A DNA stretch of 64,000 nucleotides from Xenoacremonium recifei (GCA_012184525.1 WOFQ01000004.1:372001-436000), one strand, 5' to 3'; positions 1 through 11,318 are shown, counted from the stretch's first letter. A program made the numbers and translations. Notes: generated from the letters alone by a model not told the origin.

Positions 1-1107
1 TCTCCGGGACGATAGACCAGGCTTAACCAAGTTTGTGGCAGCAAAGGAGATGTTGTCGGCCGGCCGGTCGTCCTTGACCTCTACCTTACCAGCCTGCAAA
101 TTGTGAGCTGATTGATGTTTCAGATTGGGTCACATGTCCTTACGTTTTTGATCTCAGAGCCGGCGAAACCAGTGAAGGCATTAGAGCGATCAGAGGCAGC
201 GACGAGACGAGCCTTTCCAAGGTAGTCCTTAGTCTTGAGGTTTCGAACCTTGGCCTCGTTTGGTCGGTAGACAACACCGACAGGGATGGAGAAGACTGTG
301 TAGCCCTGTTGAGATTGTTAGGTAAATGCAGGATGCAAATCTGTACCCTTTGAACATACCTCGGCCTCTTCTCGAATTGCCTCATCGATCACGTTATGAT
401 CCTCCACGACTTTCTCCTTCACGGCATACGACAAGTCCTGAAGACCAGCCTCCTTCTGTTGGAGGTAGATGTAGCACAAGCCACGGTTGAAAAGAACTTC
501 GCAGGAGTAGAGTTTGAATAGGAGACCAAGTTGGGCATAGTCGATCATGGTGTTGCCTCGCAGGTATAGAAGGGTATCGTTGAAATTGGCGAGGGCCTCC
601 TCAAAATCGCCGAGGAGGAAGTTGGAGACGCCCTGTTGGAAGTATGCGACGGCGAGATATTGATCTAGACGGATGGCACGCTGGTAACTTTCGACCTGTT
701 GGATTCCGTGTTAGAAGAGAATGTCTCCTGAGCGTATCGCCTGATGGCAGTGACTTGAATGTTGGGGGAAATGATGTCTCAGCGCGACTTACAGCTTTCT
801 CGTGTTCTCCCAGTGTGGCGTGGATGACGCCCATGTTGAAGAGGATCTTGCTGGTGTCGCTGATCTTGTCGAACTCCTTGATGGCATCGTCGAATTCATT
901 GTTGTCGTAGCGAGCGAGGGCCGCGACCCAGGTCTCGATTTCCTGTGCGGGCGAGCGCATATTAGCTGGTGGTCTCGGAGGCCGAAGATGATACATGGTG
1001 ATAACTGGCGCAAGAAGCGGTTGAAAGGGAAGAGTTGGGGGAGGGGAAAAGTGGGAGTAGGAGGATGACTTGTCGTTGGTCGATCGACGTACCTGCTTCA
1101 ACGACAT
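1..1107 (-). CDS. noxR: NoxR, p67phox-like regulator of NADPH oxidase (5' part only)
   Basis: NoxR activates the fungal NADPH oxidases NoxA/NoxB together with Rac at the membrane, controlling hyphal fusion, sexual development and infection structures. Exons read on the minus strand are 1107-1093, 942-793, 695-360, 305-144 and 93-1, all phase 0, giving 252 residues before the window edge. The start MSLKQ is a 15-nt first exon followed by a GTACGT donor. Residues about 6-175 are TPR repeats (for example ILFNMGVIHATLGEHEKAV and CEVLFNRGLCYIYLQQKEAG). After them comes a linker beginning GYTVFSIPVGVVYRP, then a segment with DDRPADNISFAATNLVKPG, which matches the region where p67phox has its oxidase-activating domain. 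The C-terminal part, including the expected PB1 domain, lies outside the window. A 4.6 kb stretch without genes lies upstream. Family assignment is firm; first-exon placement is inferred from splice signals. Confidence 0.93.
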
Positions 1108-4100
1108 GGCTGCTGTCGCTGCAGGGCGGACAGTGCCACAAGACTCAAGGCGAGATGCAGGAACACAGAAGAGCAGCCACGATGGGAATTGGAATTTCTG
1201 GTGTTTTTTGTGGCGGAAGTAGAAACGGGTTTAGAGCGGGCGCGATTAGGTATAAGAGAGAACAGGAGCAGTTAGAGACGAGCAAGCAAGCAGCCGAGAC
1301 AGAAGGCAGAGTCAGGAGCCTGAAGGTCGAAATCGGGACGGGAGAGTCTGAGGTCGGGAGGTCGGGCGGGCGCTTAGCGGGAGCGGGCAGGAGCGCGTGA
1401 GAGGCTGCGGGGAGATGGCTCCAACTTATTATTAGAGAAATGGCGGGCAGGTGCAGTGCAGGACGGGCCTGTGCGGGCTTTCGCGGGCTTTGGCTCGCCT
1501 GTGGAGCTGGGCAATTGGCTGGCCGGAGCTGGACGACGGCTTGGCAGGGCCCTGGACAGGTTGACAGGCCAGTGCGTGGCGTGCAGGTGGCGCCTGCTGC
1601 TAGGGGAAAGGCAGGAGGAGAAGGCCCGGGACCGTTGATGGCCAGAGGAAGGAGGTTGGACGTTGAGATTGGATGGCCCGGTCGCTCCTGCTGGTCTGCT
1701 GGTGCTGGTGCTGGTTTTGTGCACGCAATTGGGGCACTGTCGACAAGGCTGACTTGTGTTCACCTCATGTCTTGTTGGCTGTGAATGCACGACAGAGAGG
1801 CCGGCCAGAGGAGGCCCGAGACGGAGCTGGCGTTTCGAACGTGCCTGCAAAAGGTGGCCAACGTGGACAGGATCGACGGTGCAGCGGCAATGCGTCGTAC
1901 GAGCTTGCGAGGCGTTGTGGTAAGTATGGAAGAAGAAGGTGATGATGAAGATGTTGGTGGTGGTGGTGGTGGTGTTGCTGAAGCTGATGAGAATCCAGAG
2001 ATGTTTTCCCCGTATTAACCGTCGGCTGCAAATTATGAGAAACGGACCGGCCGTGAGCTTATTATATCAGAAGCGACTGTGGTGGAAAGATCCGGTCTAG
2101 CGAGTGAGTCCAATCGTCGTCCCGTCGCTTGCATGCGTGGTGCGTTGATGGTCTTGGTATCGGCTCGTCGGTGTAAGTGGCTGTGGATATGCCGTGCCGT
2201 ATGATGGCGAACAAGGCCGCGAAGTCTTCACACGATCCACGCGAGTCGTGCAGCCGAGCCCAGCAATTGGCAAAGAAACCAGCGAGATAGCCCGGTGACG
2301 GGATGAGCCTTCGTGCAGCGGGACTGGAGATGAGGTTGAGGAGCGGACACAATGAGTGGATGGTTGACGAGAGCCAGCGCCTAGAGAGTGACGGTCGAGA
2401 ACGAGAATTGGCCGGCTGGGGGGGATGAGGGCATGGATATCACCTCACAAGGCACCGGGCTCTCAAGCCTGGGGCGCTAGCGGGTAGGGGCTGCTGGAGC
2501 TGGGCTTGTTTCTTGTTGTATCACACACGGCTCTCACACAGACGTGCCGGGCTGTCCTGGAACAGACGGGCCAGGGGCTGGAGGCAGGGGTAAGGAAGTT
2601 GGCCTTCCGGGCTAACAACGCACATCTAGGTACGTGTCCAGCTGGATGTGCATCTTCAGATGCACTTCGCGCAAGATCACCAAATTCTCATTGCAAATAT
2701 CGACTATCGATCTTGTAAGCGCTCCCCCTGAACAAAATCAGCAACAGCCAACAACCAACTCCCAACAGTCTGGAACCTCCCGTCCCTCCCAGCGGGACGG
2801 GCATACGGGATACGGGGCGTCCCTTGAGAGTTTGGACAGACAACCGCCCTCCTGGGACGATGTGAGCAACCTCTAGTTCATGTGATTGAATCTCGACGCT
2901 AAAAACGCTTCTGAGCTAACTGATCACCAAGAAGTAGAGATCGCATGCTCGTTTTGAGCAAGCGTTGCATCCATACACCGTCACCGTTGCCCATGAAACC
3001 CCGGGAGAAGATCTCTGGCCGCATGCCTTCGAGCTGACAGGATCCTAATTTGTAGAAACCGTCGCTTTCTGGACATCCAGATCGAACCACCTCCATGAGA
3101 TTCTCTCTCCAAATCGAATGTTCTTCAGCCCCTTCTGAGACTCTCCGCATTACCCTCACCGTCCAGGGTCAACCTCAACCCGACTCAGTCCTGTGTCGCC
3201 CAGTGTTCCAGGTGCTGGTCCTTGGAGATGCTCTCCGCTCTGGCGGCCGATTGGCCACCTGGCCCTCGGCGATCAGTGCACCAGCGGGGATGCTCAGGGC
3301 GCGTATCGAGCCCCTAGTCGCAGGTCAGGCCCTTCTAAGCTAGCCGTCCGTTGGTAGCTTGAACTTCCCCTCGTGGCGGGATCTGAAAGAGCGTGCAGTC
3401 AACGGGGCGCCAGTGGCTCGGCGGCGAATGGCAGTGCCAGAAACCTGCTGTAAGCGCCCATGCCTGCAAAACTATCGACAACGGTTGGTGATTGCGACCG
3501 CATGGCCCAGAACAGTGGTCTACGAGTGCATACGCAATATGTTATATTTAGAGAGGCGCTTGCGGGACGACTTCTTAGAGGAGCGCGGTCCCGAAGATTT
3601 GGGAGTAGGTGACGACGGTGGAAGTACGGTGAGCCATTCTGCTTTTGCGGCGGGGAGCTCTTCAGACTGGAGATTCGTCCGACCGCGATGCCACCCATCG
3701 CGATATACCCACTGCAGCCACGGGACAGACAGGTTACATGGATCCATCGCGGGCTTGGGTGCCGAGATGGTGGCTTGTCAAGCCATGGCGCTCAACAACC
3801 AGGTTCTCATGTGGCCCGTCACGACGGCCGCGGTATCAAACCTCTCGCTGCGTCACCTACGGAGTACGGCATGCAAGCACTCAACGCTATCTCCCCCTTC
3901 CCAGTCAGATATCTCTTCCATTCTGTTTCCTTGCATTCCCCGTGGCCCGAGTCAGGTCGCAGACGTCTTGGACGGGATTTCCGGCACCCTTCGTTGGGCT
4001 CAGGCCCACTAGGTTATTCAGGCCCCTGGTCGTCGGACGTCGTCGTCTCAAGCGAAACACGCTTGAGTGCCGGTTTGTAAGAGCCCCCATCTCGATCAAT

Positions 4101-5722
4101 GCGTTGGCTGTTTCCACGGAAATCTCTTCAGAGAAACCCTACACACAGTCTCGAGACAAGAAAAATTGTCAACTGAAAGAAGAAGAAAAAGAGAGGTACA
4201 GAATTGCGACGTGTGGACTCATGAGAGCACAACCCCTGAATACCGAGACGCCGAGTCAAGTTCCTTTTTTAGGCACATGCGAAGCTAAGCTGCACACTAC
4301 GACTGTGACTATGATGTTTCTACACTACAAGCTGAAAACCATGCAGCTCTTTCTCACTATCACATTGATCACTTCTTCGTCTACATCCCGCTTGGCTTTT
4401 GGACACTAAACATGTGCTCAAGCGGCACGGAGTGTCACGGACGGAAACCGATCGCCAAAGCGGCACTACCCCTTTTCGTCTCATCCTGTCACTTGATCTG
4501 CAACGACGCCCCAACCGCACGCCTTAAACACTCCAATGCAACAATGCAAGCCGCTGCAAGATCTGGACGTCAAGAGCGTTTCGAAATCGTCCGGCTTCTG
4601 GCTTAGCCGTAGATTCAACTGCTCCTAGATCTCCTCACAGACTCGGGAGTTACAGGATGACACCGGCTTACTTACTGTGAAAATCACACGACGGCTTCAC
4701 TGCCGCGCGCATGCTGCCGTTCACCTGAATGCGAACCATTGCTCCGTGACCACTACATACCCCAAGTTCAAATTCTCCGCGCGACTTTTAGACGCTCTCT
4801 TGAGGATCCGGCTGGGTATAAACTGCCCATCGCTCGCCCCCTCCTCGAGAACATCGACCCATTCTCTGCCCTCCCCCATGTCCCGCTTAGACCCTCCGCG
4901 CAGGGCATCGCACCACACCTTGCTTTTCCCTCTGACGGTACCCTTCACCGTACATCTGAGCCCTAGCAACGGCACTTGTTGCAGGGCGCTTGCGGGGAAG
5001 CCTCTGAGTGGCTGGAGTTGTGACAGGAGTTGATAAAGCTTCTCTAGGCATCGCATTCCTTGGTTTGCGATGAGGGAGTCACACCACGTGTGCTATGCGA
5101 ACTGGCTATGGCTGTGATTTGAGTTCCTTGGCTGCATGATAGTATAGGAGGTAAGTTATTTCGAGAGTTTGGAGTCGGACCGTCCGGATCACAGGCTGGG
5201 AGTGGCAGGATTGGCATGCACGATTCTTGTGACCAAGCTTGTGAGATCACGGCTTATGAAGGATCGAGGTCACAATGCCTTCGCCCACTGGTGTGCTTTG
5301 CCAGGCAACCTAGCCGTACAGTCCTGATCGAATCCGAAGACGTACCCGCGTATTGCTCCGAGTACGAAGTATTTGGGAGCCAAGACAACGGAGAGGCTTG
5401 GCGACTGCGAATTGAATCAAGGCCTTTATCCGACATTCTTGTCAATCACCATGGTCATGAGTGGCTTCCCATGATATGTTATGATGCATTCTTCTGTGGT
5501 CGACCCGAGATAAAGAGGCCATGGTTGGGATAGATTATAAACTGCCTTTCAGCGCTGAAGGTAGATTCGCGAGTTCTGCATAATCAAGGCTGATGGGTAT
5601 TTTGATGTCTATTGTTTTTAACTCTCCAGGTTGAGGTATGACCTGTAAACCTCACGTCCCTCATACTCTAAACATAAGTATGTACGTCCAAGGATTGCAT
5701 GTTCAAGAAGAGGCCCTCCCAT
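1108..5722. other. gene-free stretch between noxR and ccs1
   Basis: This is 4.6 kb in which I could not support any gene. Open frames are present (one of 217 codons at 3359-4012), but none shows a recognisable family, a conserved motif or a sensible exon chain. The part next to noxR is GC-rich, with short purine-rich runs and a GGT tract. It probably holds the noxR promoter and leader and, at the far end, the 3' region of ccs1. A non-coding RNA cannot be excluded by eye. Confidence 0.5.
1955..1974. repeat. (TGG)n microsatellite
   Basis: An uninterrupted run of about six and a half TGG units lies in the non-coding region upstream of noxR, next to GATGAT- and GAAGAA-type low-complexity sequence. 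It is probably polymorphic; no function is inferred. Confidence 0.8.
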
Positions 5723-6924
5723 CTAGAGCATTCCTTTCTTGACTTCGTCCTTACGCTCCTCCCAAAGAGTCTTGCCCGTACATGAGCACACCGTCTTGTC
5801 ATTGTCCCACATCCCCGCGCTCCTAGCGATCACGCCCACCACAGTATCCTCATCATTCTCCAACGGCGCACTACCCTCTGCCTGCTTCGTCAGTACCATC
5901 GCATGCCCAATGATCTCCCAGATCTGGAACGGATGGTCCACGAATGTCGCGCCCCGACCGTCCTGGCCAACTTCGACGATGCCAAGAGCTCCCTTGGTCT
6001 CGTTCTCTCCCCCTTTCCAGACGGGGCCCGTGGAGCGCGCGCCTTCTGCAAGGTTACCGAATTCGCGGATCGATGCTCGGTAAGTCCCAGGCGTGACACC
6101 CCGGACTGTCAGGTCGACAAGTGTCCGTCCCGAGCCAACCTGGACCATTCGTGCGAGGCCACGAACCTCTCGATTGGGATCCTCATCTGGAGTCTTCTCC
6201 TGCTCGGCGAATGTCTCAAGAATGCTCACCGCGGCGCCTGTCGAGTTTCAGTACCACTCCGGTCGTCCCATGTTGTCGGTCATGACCCAATGGCATGAAA
6301 ATGCGTGGAAGGTTATGTAGAAAAAGAAATGTTATCTATGCACTTACTGTCGGAGGCGCCCGAGCCACGTAGGATAGCGTCTCGGCCTGTAGCTTGGATG
6401 GCTTCCACGATGGCAGAAGGAGCCGCTATCCGGTGTCAGCCTCAATTTCATGCTCTGCAGCCGTCGTTTCCCTTACCTGTACCCTCGACCGATATCAATC
6501 CATCCTTGACGTTGCCCTCTACCTTGCTGATACCCCCGAGCTTGAACAACGTGTCTGAAACGTCCTTGACGCAGCCTTCACATGAGAGGGGCACCGCGAA
6601 AAGCGTCTGTTATACAAAGCGTTTCATTAGTATCCCTGACATCAGCGATAAGCACCGCTCGCTCCTCGTCCCCTCTCCCCAGCCTTGAGCAGCAGCCGTG
6701 AGCCGCGGGCGCACCTGGAACGAGTTGTTGACTGCCATCTTGTCTTAGACGGTGTTAGCCCAGCGGTCACTCATGTAAGCCAGGAGGGGCCGTGCAACTT
6801 CACCTGGAGATGTCGCATCCGGGGAATTGGTCCGGGAAAATCGGTATCGGTAGATTGAATAGCCTGTTATTACTGCTAGAGAGGCGGCGGCGAACGCCCG
6901 AGTAGCAGTGATTCGGGGCGCCAT
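5723..6924 (-). CDS. CCS1: copper chaperone for Cu/Zn superoxide dismutase, with possible N-terminal membrane extension
   Basis: Ccs1/Lys7 loads copper into Cu/Zn-SOD and drives its disulfide formation, in cytosol and mitochondrial intermembrane space. The core exons on the minus strand are 6738-6715, 6606-6477, 6425-6348 and 6237-5723 (248 aa from MAVNNSFQ). Domain 1 is heavy-metal-associated, with the copper-binding LSCEGC (MxCxxC-like) near residue 16. Domain 2 is SOD-like but degenerate (VSILETFAEQEK to GVIARSAGMWDNDKTV). Domain 3 carries the CxC copper-transfer motif in VCSCTGKTLWEER at the C-terminus. An extra upstream exon, 6924-6804, joined at 6743 would add 42 in-frame residues containing a hydrophobic stretch. 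The coordinates given include this exon; the conservative start is 6738. It is divergent from MRPL23. The core is certain; the extension is inferred from splice signals. Confidence 0.9.
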
Positions 6925-7237
6925 TTTTATGGGTGATTTTGCTGGGTTGATTTTATGTTGCTTTGAAATCCAGCCGTTGTATTTGAGGGCCTCGGAGCTT
7001 CGCGGTCTGTTGCAGTGGGTCTGATCCCGACTTCGGGAAGACGGTTGAGCGAGTCACGTGCTGTGATAAGTCAGCATTTGAGCTTGGCATCAAACTTTCA
7101 TGAACACCTCGACCCTCGACAGCCGATCCAGCGCAGCGTCAACGACGGCCACCCCCATCCCAATTGGGCTTCCTTGCTGATCCGACGCAACTGCTGCCAA
7201 CTCTTCAGAGGCACTGTTGCCCTCAGCAGTCGTCAGG
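6925..7237. promoter_or_regulatory. shared promoter of ccs1 and MRPL23
   Basis: This 313 bp region lies between divergent genes that both act in or with mitochondria. It holds a TCACGTG E-box at 7054-7060, matching the core of the Cbf1/bHLH site, followed 4 bp later by GATAAG at 7065-7070. The motifs are read directly; use by Cbf1 or a GATA factor is inference. Confidence 0.5.
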
Positions 7238-7831
7238 ATGTCTCAAACCCTTGGTCTGGTAGGTCGACCCAGCATCAAGCAGTTATCGAATCTCTGCTAA
7301 TATCCTCAACAGACAAAGCTCGCCTACTCTCGAGTATGGCACTCCGTTTCCGCCTCTACCCCTCACCCGACTCTTTCCACGCAACCGAACGTCACGCCCC
7401 CATCCCTCGGCCGCCTAGCCTCGCGCATCGCCGTACTCCTCATGGGCAAGCACAAGCCGATCTTCGACCCGTCAACCGACTGCGGCGACTACGTCGTTGT
7501 GACCAACTGCGCGGCACTACACACCACCGGCCGCAAGAAATGGCAGAAGACCTACTACCGACACAACACCCGCCCCGGAAGTCTGCGCGCCGTCACCATG
7601 GATGTGCTGATGGAGAAGCATGGCGGTGCTGAGGTCCTGCGCAAGGCTGTGAGCGGTATGCTGCCCAAGAACAGGCTGCGGGATAAGCGTTTGGCGAGGC
7701 TCAAGGCTTTTGAGGGTGAGGCGCATCCCTATAAGCAGAACCTGGTCAGATTTGGTGGTAGAGTGGTTGGATCGCAGGGCTGGGAAAAGATGGTGGAGAG
7801 TCTCCGGGAGAACGACAAGGAGCGGTTATAG
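7238..7831 (+). CDS. MRPL23: mitochondrial large-subunit ribosomal protein uL13m
   Basis: This is a component of the mitochondrial ribosome large subunit, orthologous to bacterial L13 and yeast Mrpl23. There are two exons, 7238-7258 and 7313-7831 (179 aa). The seven-codon first exon MSQTLGL ends at a GTAGGT donor, and the intron has a CTAAT branch site and CAACAG acceptor. L13 hallmarks are visible: an IFDPSTDCGDYVVVTN strand, KKWQKTYYRHNTRPGSLR, and the C-terminal helix region with AVSGMLPKNRLRDKRLARLK and the HPYKQN motif. Length fits the family, with a short basic N-terminus that may serve in mitochondrial targeting. It is divergent from ccs1 and convergent with the urate oxidase gene downstream. 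Nothing odd is seen. Confidence 0.95.
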
Positions 7832-8328
7832 GCGATTGATGCTGTAAGGGTGTATTGAGACTAGACTCAAGGAGTCGTGTACTATTTGTACTTATATTTT
7901 GGGCATATCTGATGACCTGGCATAAAGCAATGGCAATTGTATTTTTCACGCACGACAGGGTCAACCCCAGTGATTCCTTATAGCTTCCAGGACGTGAGGT
8001 TCTAAAAGTCTTCACATTCGCTCAAAAGTTTTTGTGTGGAAGGCGAGTTTCTTTCTTTCGATGACTGGCCGAGCATTGATATTCAAGGAGGCGGCTGAAG
8101 CTATCTGGTTATTAAGACGTCCCGACACAAGGAGGCGCTGAGAGCATGTGCAGATTTCACTCAACATTCCATTACTACAGAGACCAAGTCACGTAAATTT
8201 TACAATTTTTTATTTGTTGATCAATTCATCATTCGTTATATATCAGGTTCTCTCTTGGTTTGTCGCTCTTTAGAAATCAAACAACGCCATGATTTAAGGT
8301 ACATATACGAATCGTGTATAACAAGCAT
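7832..8328. other. convergent 3' intergenic region
   Basis: This holds the 3' ends of MRPL23 and the urate oxidase gene. It is AT-richer than its surroundings and has no supportable gene. Confidence 0.6.
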
Positions 8329-9274
8329 CTATGAGCGCGAAACCTCGCACTTGATGAGACCGTTGGGGCCGGACTGGGGAGCATAGACCTCGGCATCCTT
8401 TCCGGTGTTCTTGAGATCCTTGTGCCAGCTGAGATCTAGAATCGATGTTAGCAGTCTTGCCTCTCACTTCATGAACCGCAATCAACTTACCAATCTCAAA
8501 GTAGTGCTTGTTGGGCAGAGAGTAGGTGGTGGTCTCGAGCTCGGGAACGGCATCTAAGATCTTCTCGCACATCTTATACATGGTCGCTTGGACACTGGCA
8601 CTGTCGTCCTCGGCGAACAGCTTCAGGGTGATATCACGGGCCTTCGTCCAGGCGTCGTCGAACTTGGGCACAGCGTCTTGGACAGCCTTGAGGTCGGCAA
8701 AGTTCTTCCACTTCCAAGTAGCATCGACATCAGTGGAGAGAATACGGTCCCAGACCTCGGGCAGAGTGGTGTACTCGTCGCGGACGAAGCCGTGGAAGGC
8801 CGAACCAGTGCTCTTCAGCACGGTGAGCTTCGCGATGGAGCTGTTGATGGTGATACCCTCAGTGCGGCTCACTCGAACCTCGACGTTGCGCGTCTCCTCG
8901 CCATCCTTGAGGAAGCTGTGGGGGTGCGGCTTGCCATCAATCTCAATGCGAGTCCAGCGGTGGGTGATAACCTTGACGTTGGCGACGTGGATGTGGCTGT
9001 ACTTCTCGATGAAGTGGCTGCCCAGGATAGAGGCGTAGAGCTCCGGAGGGGTAACAGGGTTCTCCTTAGCCTTGATGTAGATGGTGTTCTTGATGGAGTC
9101 GGTGGCCACGACAACGCTGTTGTCGGCCTCGGTGTAGGAAGTCGCGATATCGCCCTCGAGGAGGCAGCAGACGGTCATCTCTGTGACGGTCTGCACGCCG
9201 GACTCGGTATCGCGGTGCACCTTGTAGACGCGGACATTGTCCTTGCCGTAGCGAGCAGCGGAGACGTAAGGCAT
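8329..9274 (-). CDS. uaZ: urate oxidase (uricase) lacking a canonical PTS1
   Basis: Uricase oxidises urate to 5-hydroxyisourate in purine degradation and is normally peroxisomal. Exons on the minus strand are 9274-8491 and 8435-8329 (296 aa), joined across a 55-nt intron in HYFEI|DLSWHKDL. The uricase signature is present (LTVLKSTGSAFHGFVRDEY, then WDR), as are SVVVATDSIKNTIY and ITHRWTRIEIDGKPHPHSF. The start MPYVSAARYGK matches the family N-terminus; another in-frame ATG lies 13 codons upstream (9313) and is less likely. The protein ends KCEVSRS with a TAG stop. Related fungal enzymes continue for several residues to an SKL-type tripeptide, so the peroxisome signal seems missing here. A UaY-like site and GATA sites lie upstream, consistent with induction by urate and nitrogen control. 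Confidence 0.96.
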
Positions 9275-9510
9275 CTTGGAGGAGGAAGTTTCTCGGATGG
9301 GGAGTTGGGTCATGAGGGAATGAGATCCGTGAGTAATGGAGGAGGGCTGGGGAGCTAGATATATAGCTGGTGCAATGGGAAGGAGCGGGGGATGAGATTC
9401 ACTATCAAGTGAGACAGAGGACACCGGGTGAATATACACAAAGGTGGCAAGAGATGAAGCCGGTAATGGTGTACAGCGAACCGAACAGAGTGAAATCTGC
9501 AACCAAGAGA

Positions 9511-9528
9511 GATAATAGAGCTGATAAT
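9511..9528. promoter_or_regulatory. paired GATA sites near the urate oxidase gene
   Basis: Two GATAAT elements, at 9511-9516 and 9523-9528, lie about 240 bp upstream of the urate oxidase ATG. GATA factors of the AreA/NIT2 type bind paired GATA cores in nitrogen-catabolic genes. The motif is seen; its use here is inferred. Confidence 0.35.
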
Positions 9529-9752
9529 GGACGATGATCTTGAAGCTGGTGGTGAAGCAGGGCAGGCGTCATCCAGGTCTATATATACGGCTGCGTTGCC
9601 CCTCCTCAGCCGGACGCGGCAGAGTGTTCTGACGGACTCCGGCGATCCAGAAACCGCCTGCGGCCGATCGCTCTACTAGGAGACGCCGTAGAGCCAGCCA
9701 AAAGGCAGCGAATTGCACTGGGCGGCCATGGGGCGATCGGGGGAACAGGGCG

Positions 9753-9764
9753 CGGAGGGCGCCG
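9753..9764. promoter_or_regulatory. UaY-type CGG-N6-CCG site upstream of urate oxidase
   Basis: The sequence CGG-AGGGCG-CCG followed by A matches seven of the eight fixed bases of the TCGG-N6-CCGA element bound by the zinc-cluster activator UaY of Aspergillus (Pco1 in Neurospora). That activator turns on purine-utilisation genes, including urate oxidase. It lies about 480 bp upstream of the urate oxidase start. The match is direct; function is inference. Confidence 0.45.
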
Positions 9765-9886
9765 ATTCCCACGCCGGGCGGAGCGTGTAGCGGGCTCTCG
9801 GCCGAGGAGACGCTCATGATAGCTGCGGGGCAGAAGAGAGAGAGGGCGATAGAGGATGGACCGGAGGAGGGGGAGGGGGAGGGGAG

Positions 9887-9901
9887 GATAAGGATAAGAT
9901 A
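9887..9901. promoter_or_regulatory. GATA cluster between urate oxidase and rictor
   Basis: Two GATAAG hexamers and a third GATA overlap in 15 bp (GATAAGGATAAGATA). This is a good AreA/NIT2-type cluster. It lies 613 bp upstream of the urate oxidase start and 1.4 kb upstream of the rictor start, so the purine gene is the likelier target. Confidence 0.4.
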
Positions 9902-11318
9902 CGGGAGCTGTTCGTGTCGAATTCTGTCATTGATTCGGAGCTTGAAGGTGATGTATCACGAGGATAGCATGATTCTCCGGGATGGGAGACGTAATGCTGG
10001 AGCTGAGGTGGTGGAAGGCACCTCGAGAACGTGAGGGGCTGTCCTACCTTTTGTCACGTACCTTCCTGATTCTGTAAGTCCAACGCCTCTTTGACGACTA
10101 ATTCAAAATGTCTGAGGTTTTCAGCTGAGCTAGAGGAACACACTCTCGTCATGACATTGTTATCGGCGGACTTTCAGAACCATGGGAACGATCCAGCTGA
10201 AGCTTCAACAAAGGATTCCACGCAGGTGCAGCTAAGCTCCCTGGCGTAATCAATGGATCCTCATCAAGCATACTGATGCAGAATGGTCCAGCCAGCCTCT
10301 GCTCAAAGACCGTCATTGAGACTCTGATCTTTTCTTTTACTTGACCATGAAATTGATTTTCTTTCCTTCATCACGGAGAAGAGATCTTGTACCTTGAAGG
10401 CGGGCTCTTCAAGGTGAAGCCTGATAAGACACGAGCTGAGACACTGCAAGTGCTTATCGGAGTTAAGAATAAGGTTGGTTCTGTAGAGAGGTTCGCTCCT
10501 GCCCCAAGACTCTGAGCAGGGCTTCAAATTGCGCCGCCCAATCACAAAATAAGGTCATGAGCGTGCCAAATACCTCCAGCTGCTCCTTCCCTTGTGCACC
10601 TACGACACCTCATACTCTGAAGCACCTCTTGACAGGATGATTCAAATCCTCTACACCATCATCAGCATCTCGAAACACGCCTCAGAACCCTTACAGCACT
10701 AAGACCCCTGTGGCGCCCGTCAAGGGAGGCGTCCGAGCTCTGCTCTAGCCTGCCCGCTCACCTCTTCGGTGTCTCCCAAGGTCCCCTCCACCCACCCCGT
10801 TAGAGGCCAATGGCGGCGCTCCTCCACTCTTCATCCATCTCCAACACCAGCCAACCCCGACGTTCCAGGTTGCCTTGCGGCTGGAGCATCGTCGACCACG
10901 CCTCTCCTCCGCCTCCCCAGGCTGTTCGCGTTTGATGTCCAATTGGTCGCTCGTTTTGCGTGCCCGCCGTTCGTGCCCTTCCCGGAGTCTTTTGCTTTGG
11001 CTCGAGCCGTGTCGTTATTGCAGAGCCTCCACCTGAACGCAACCACTCTGTGCTGCCTCCACTCGAGTCCAGAACCACATCATCAACGTCGAATCGATCC
11101 CGAGACCCAACTCCCAGCCGGCGAACCAGTTTGTTGACTCGCAAGCACCACCATAACATCATCCATCGGCCAAAGTACCTCGACAGACAGGTCCTCCCGA
11201 CGAAACTCGACCCTCTCCAACTCAACGTCTTCCGCCTTCACAACGCAACAACCAGGAGACGAATGCACCACCTCGATTTGAGGGCCCCGTCCCAGCCCTT
11301 GGGCTGCTCACGCTCGTG
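9902..11318. other. rictor upstream region and probable leader
   Basis: No supportable gene was found. The last 700 bp (from about 10550) become rich in C and CT/CA runs, as expected for the promoter and 5' untranslated leader of the long gene that starts at 11319. Confidence 0.5.

Noticed and set aside
3359..4012. 217-codon open frame upstream of ccs1
   Set aside because: It has mixed composition, no motif, overlapping open frames of similar length in other frames, and no splice context.
8588..9358. 256-codon plus-strand open frame
   Set aside because: It lies antisense to urate oxidase and arises from codon bias of the real gene; no domain is visible.
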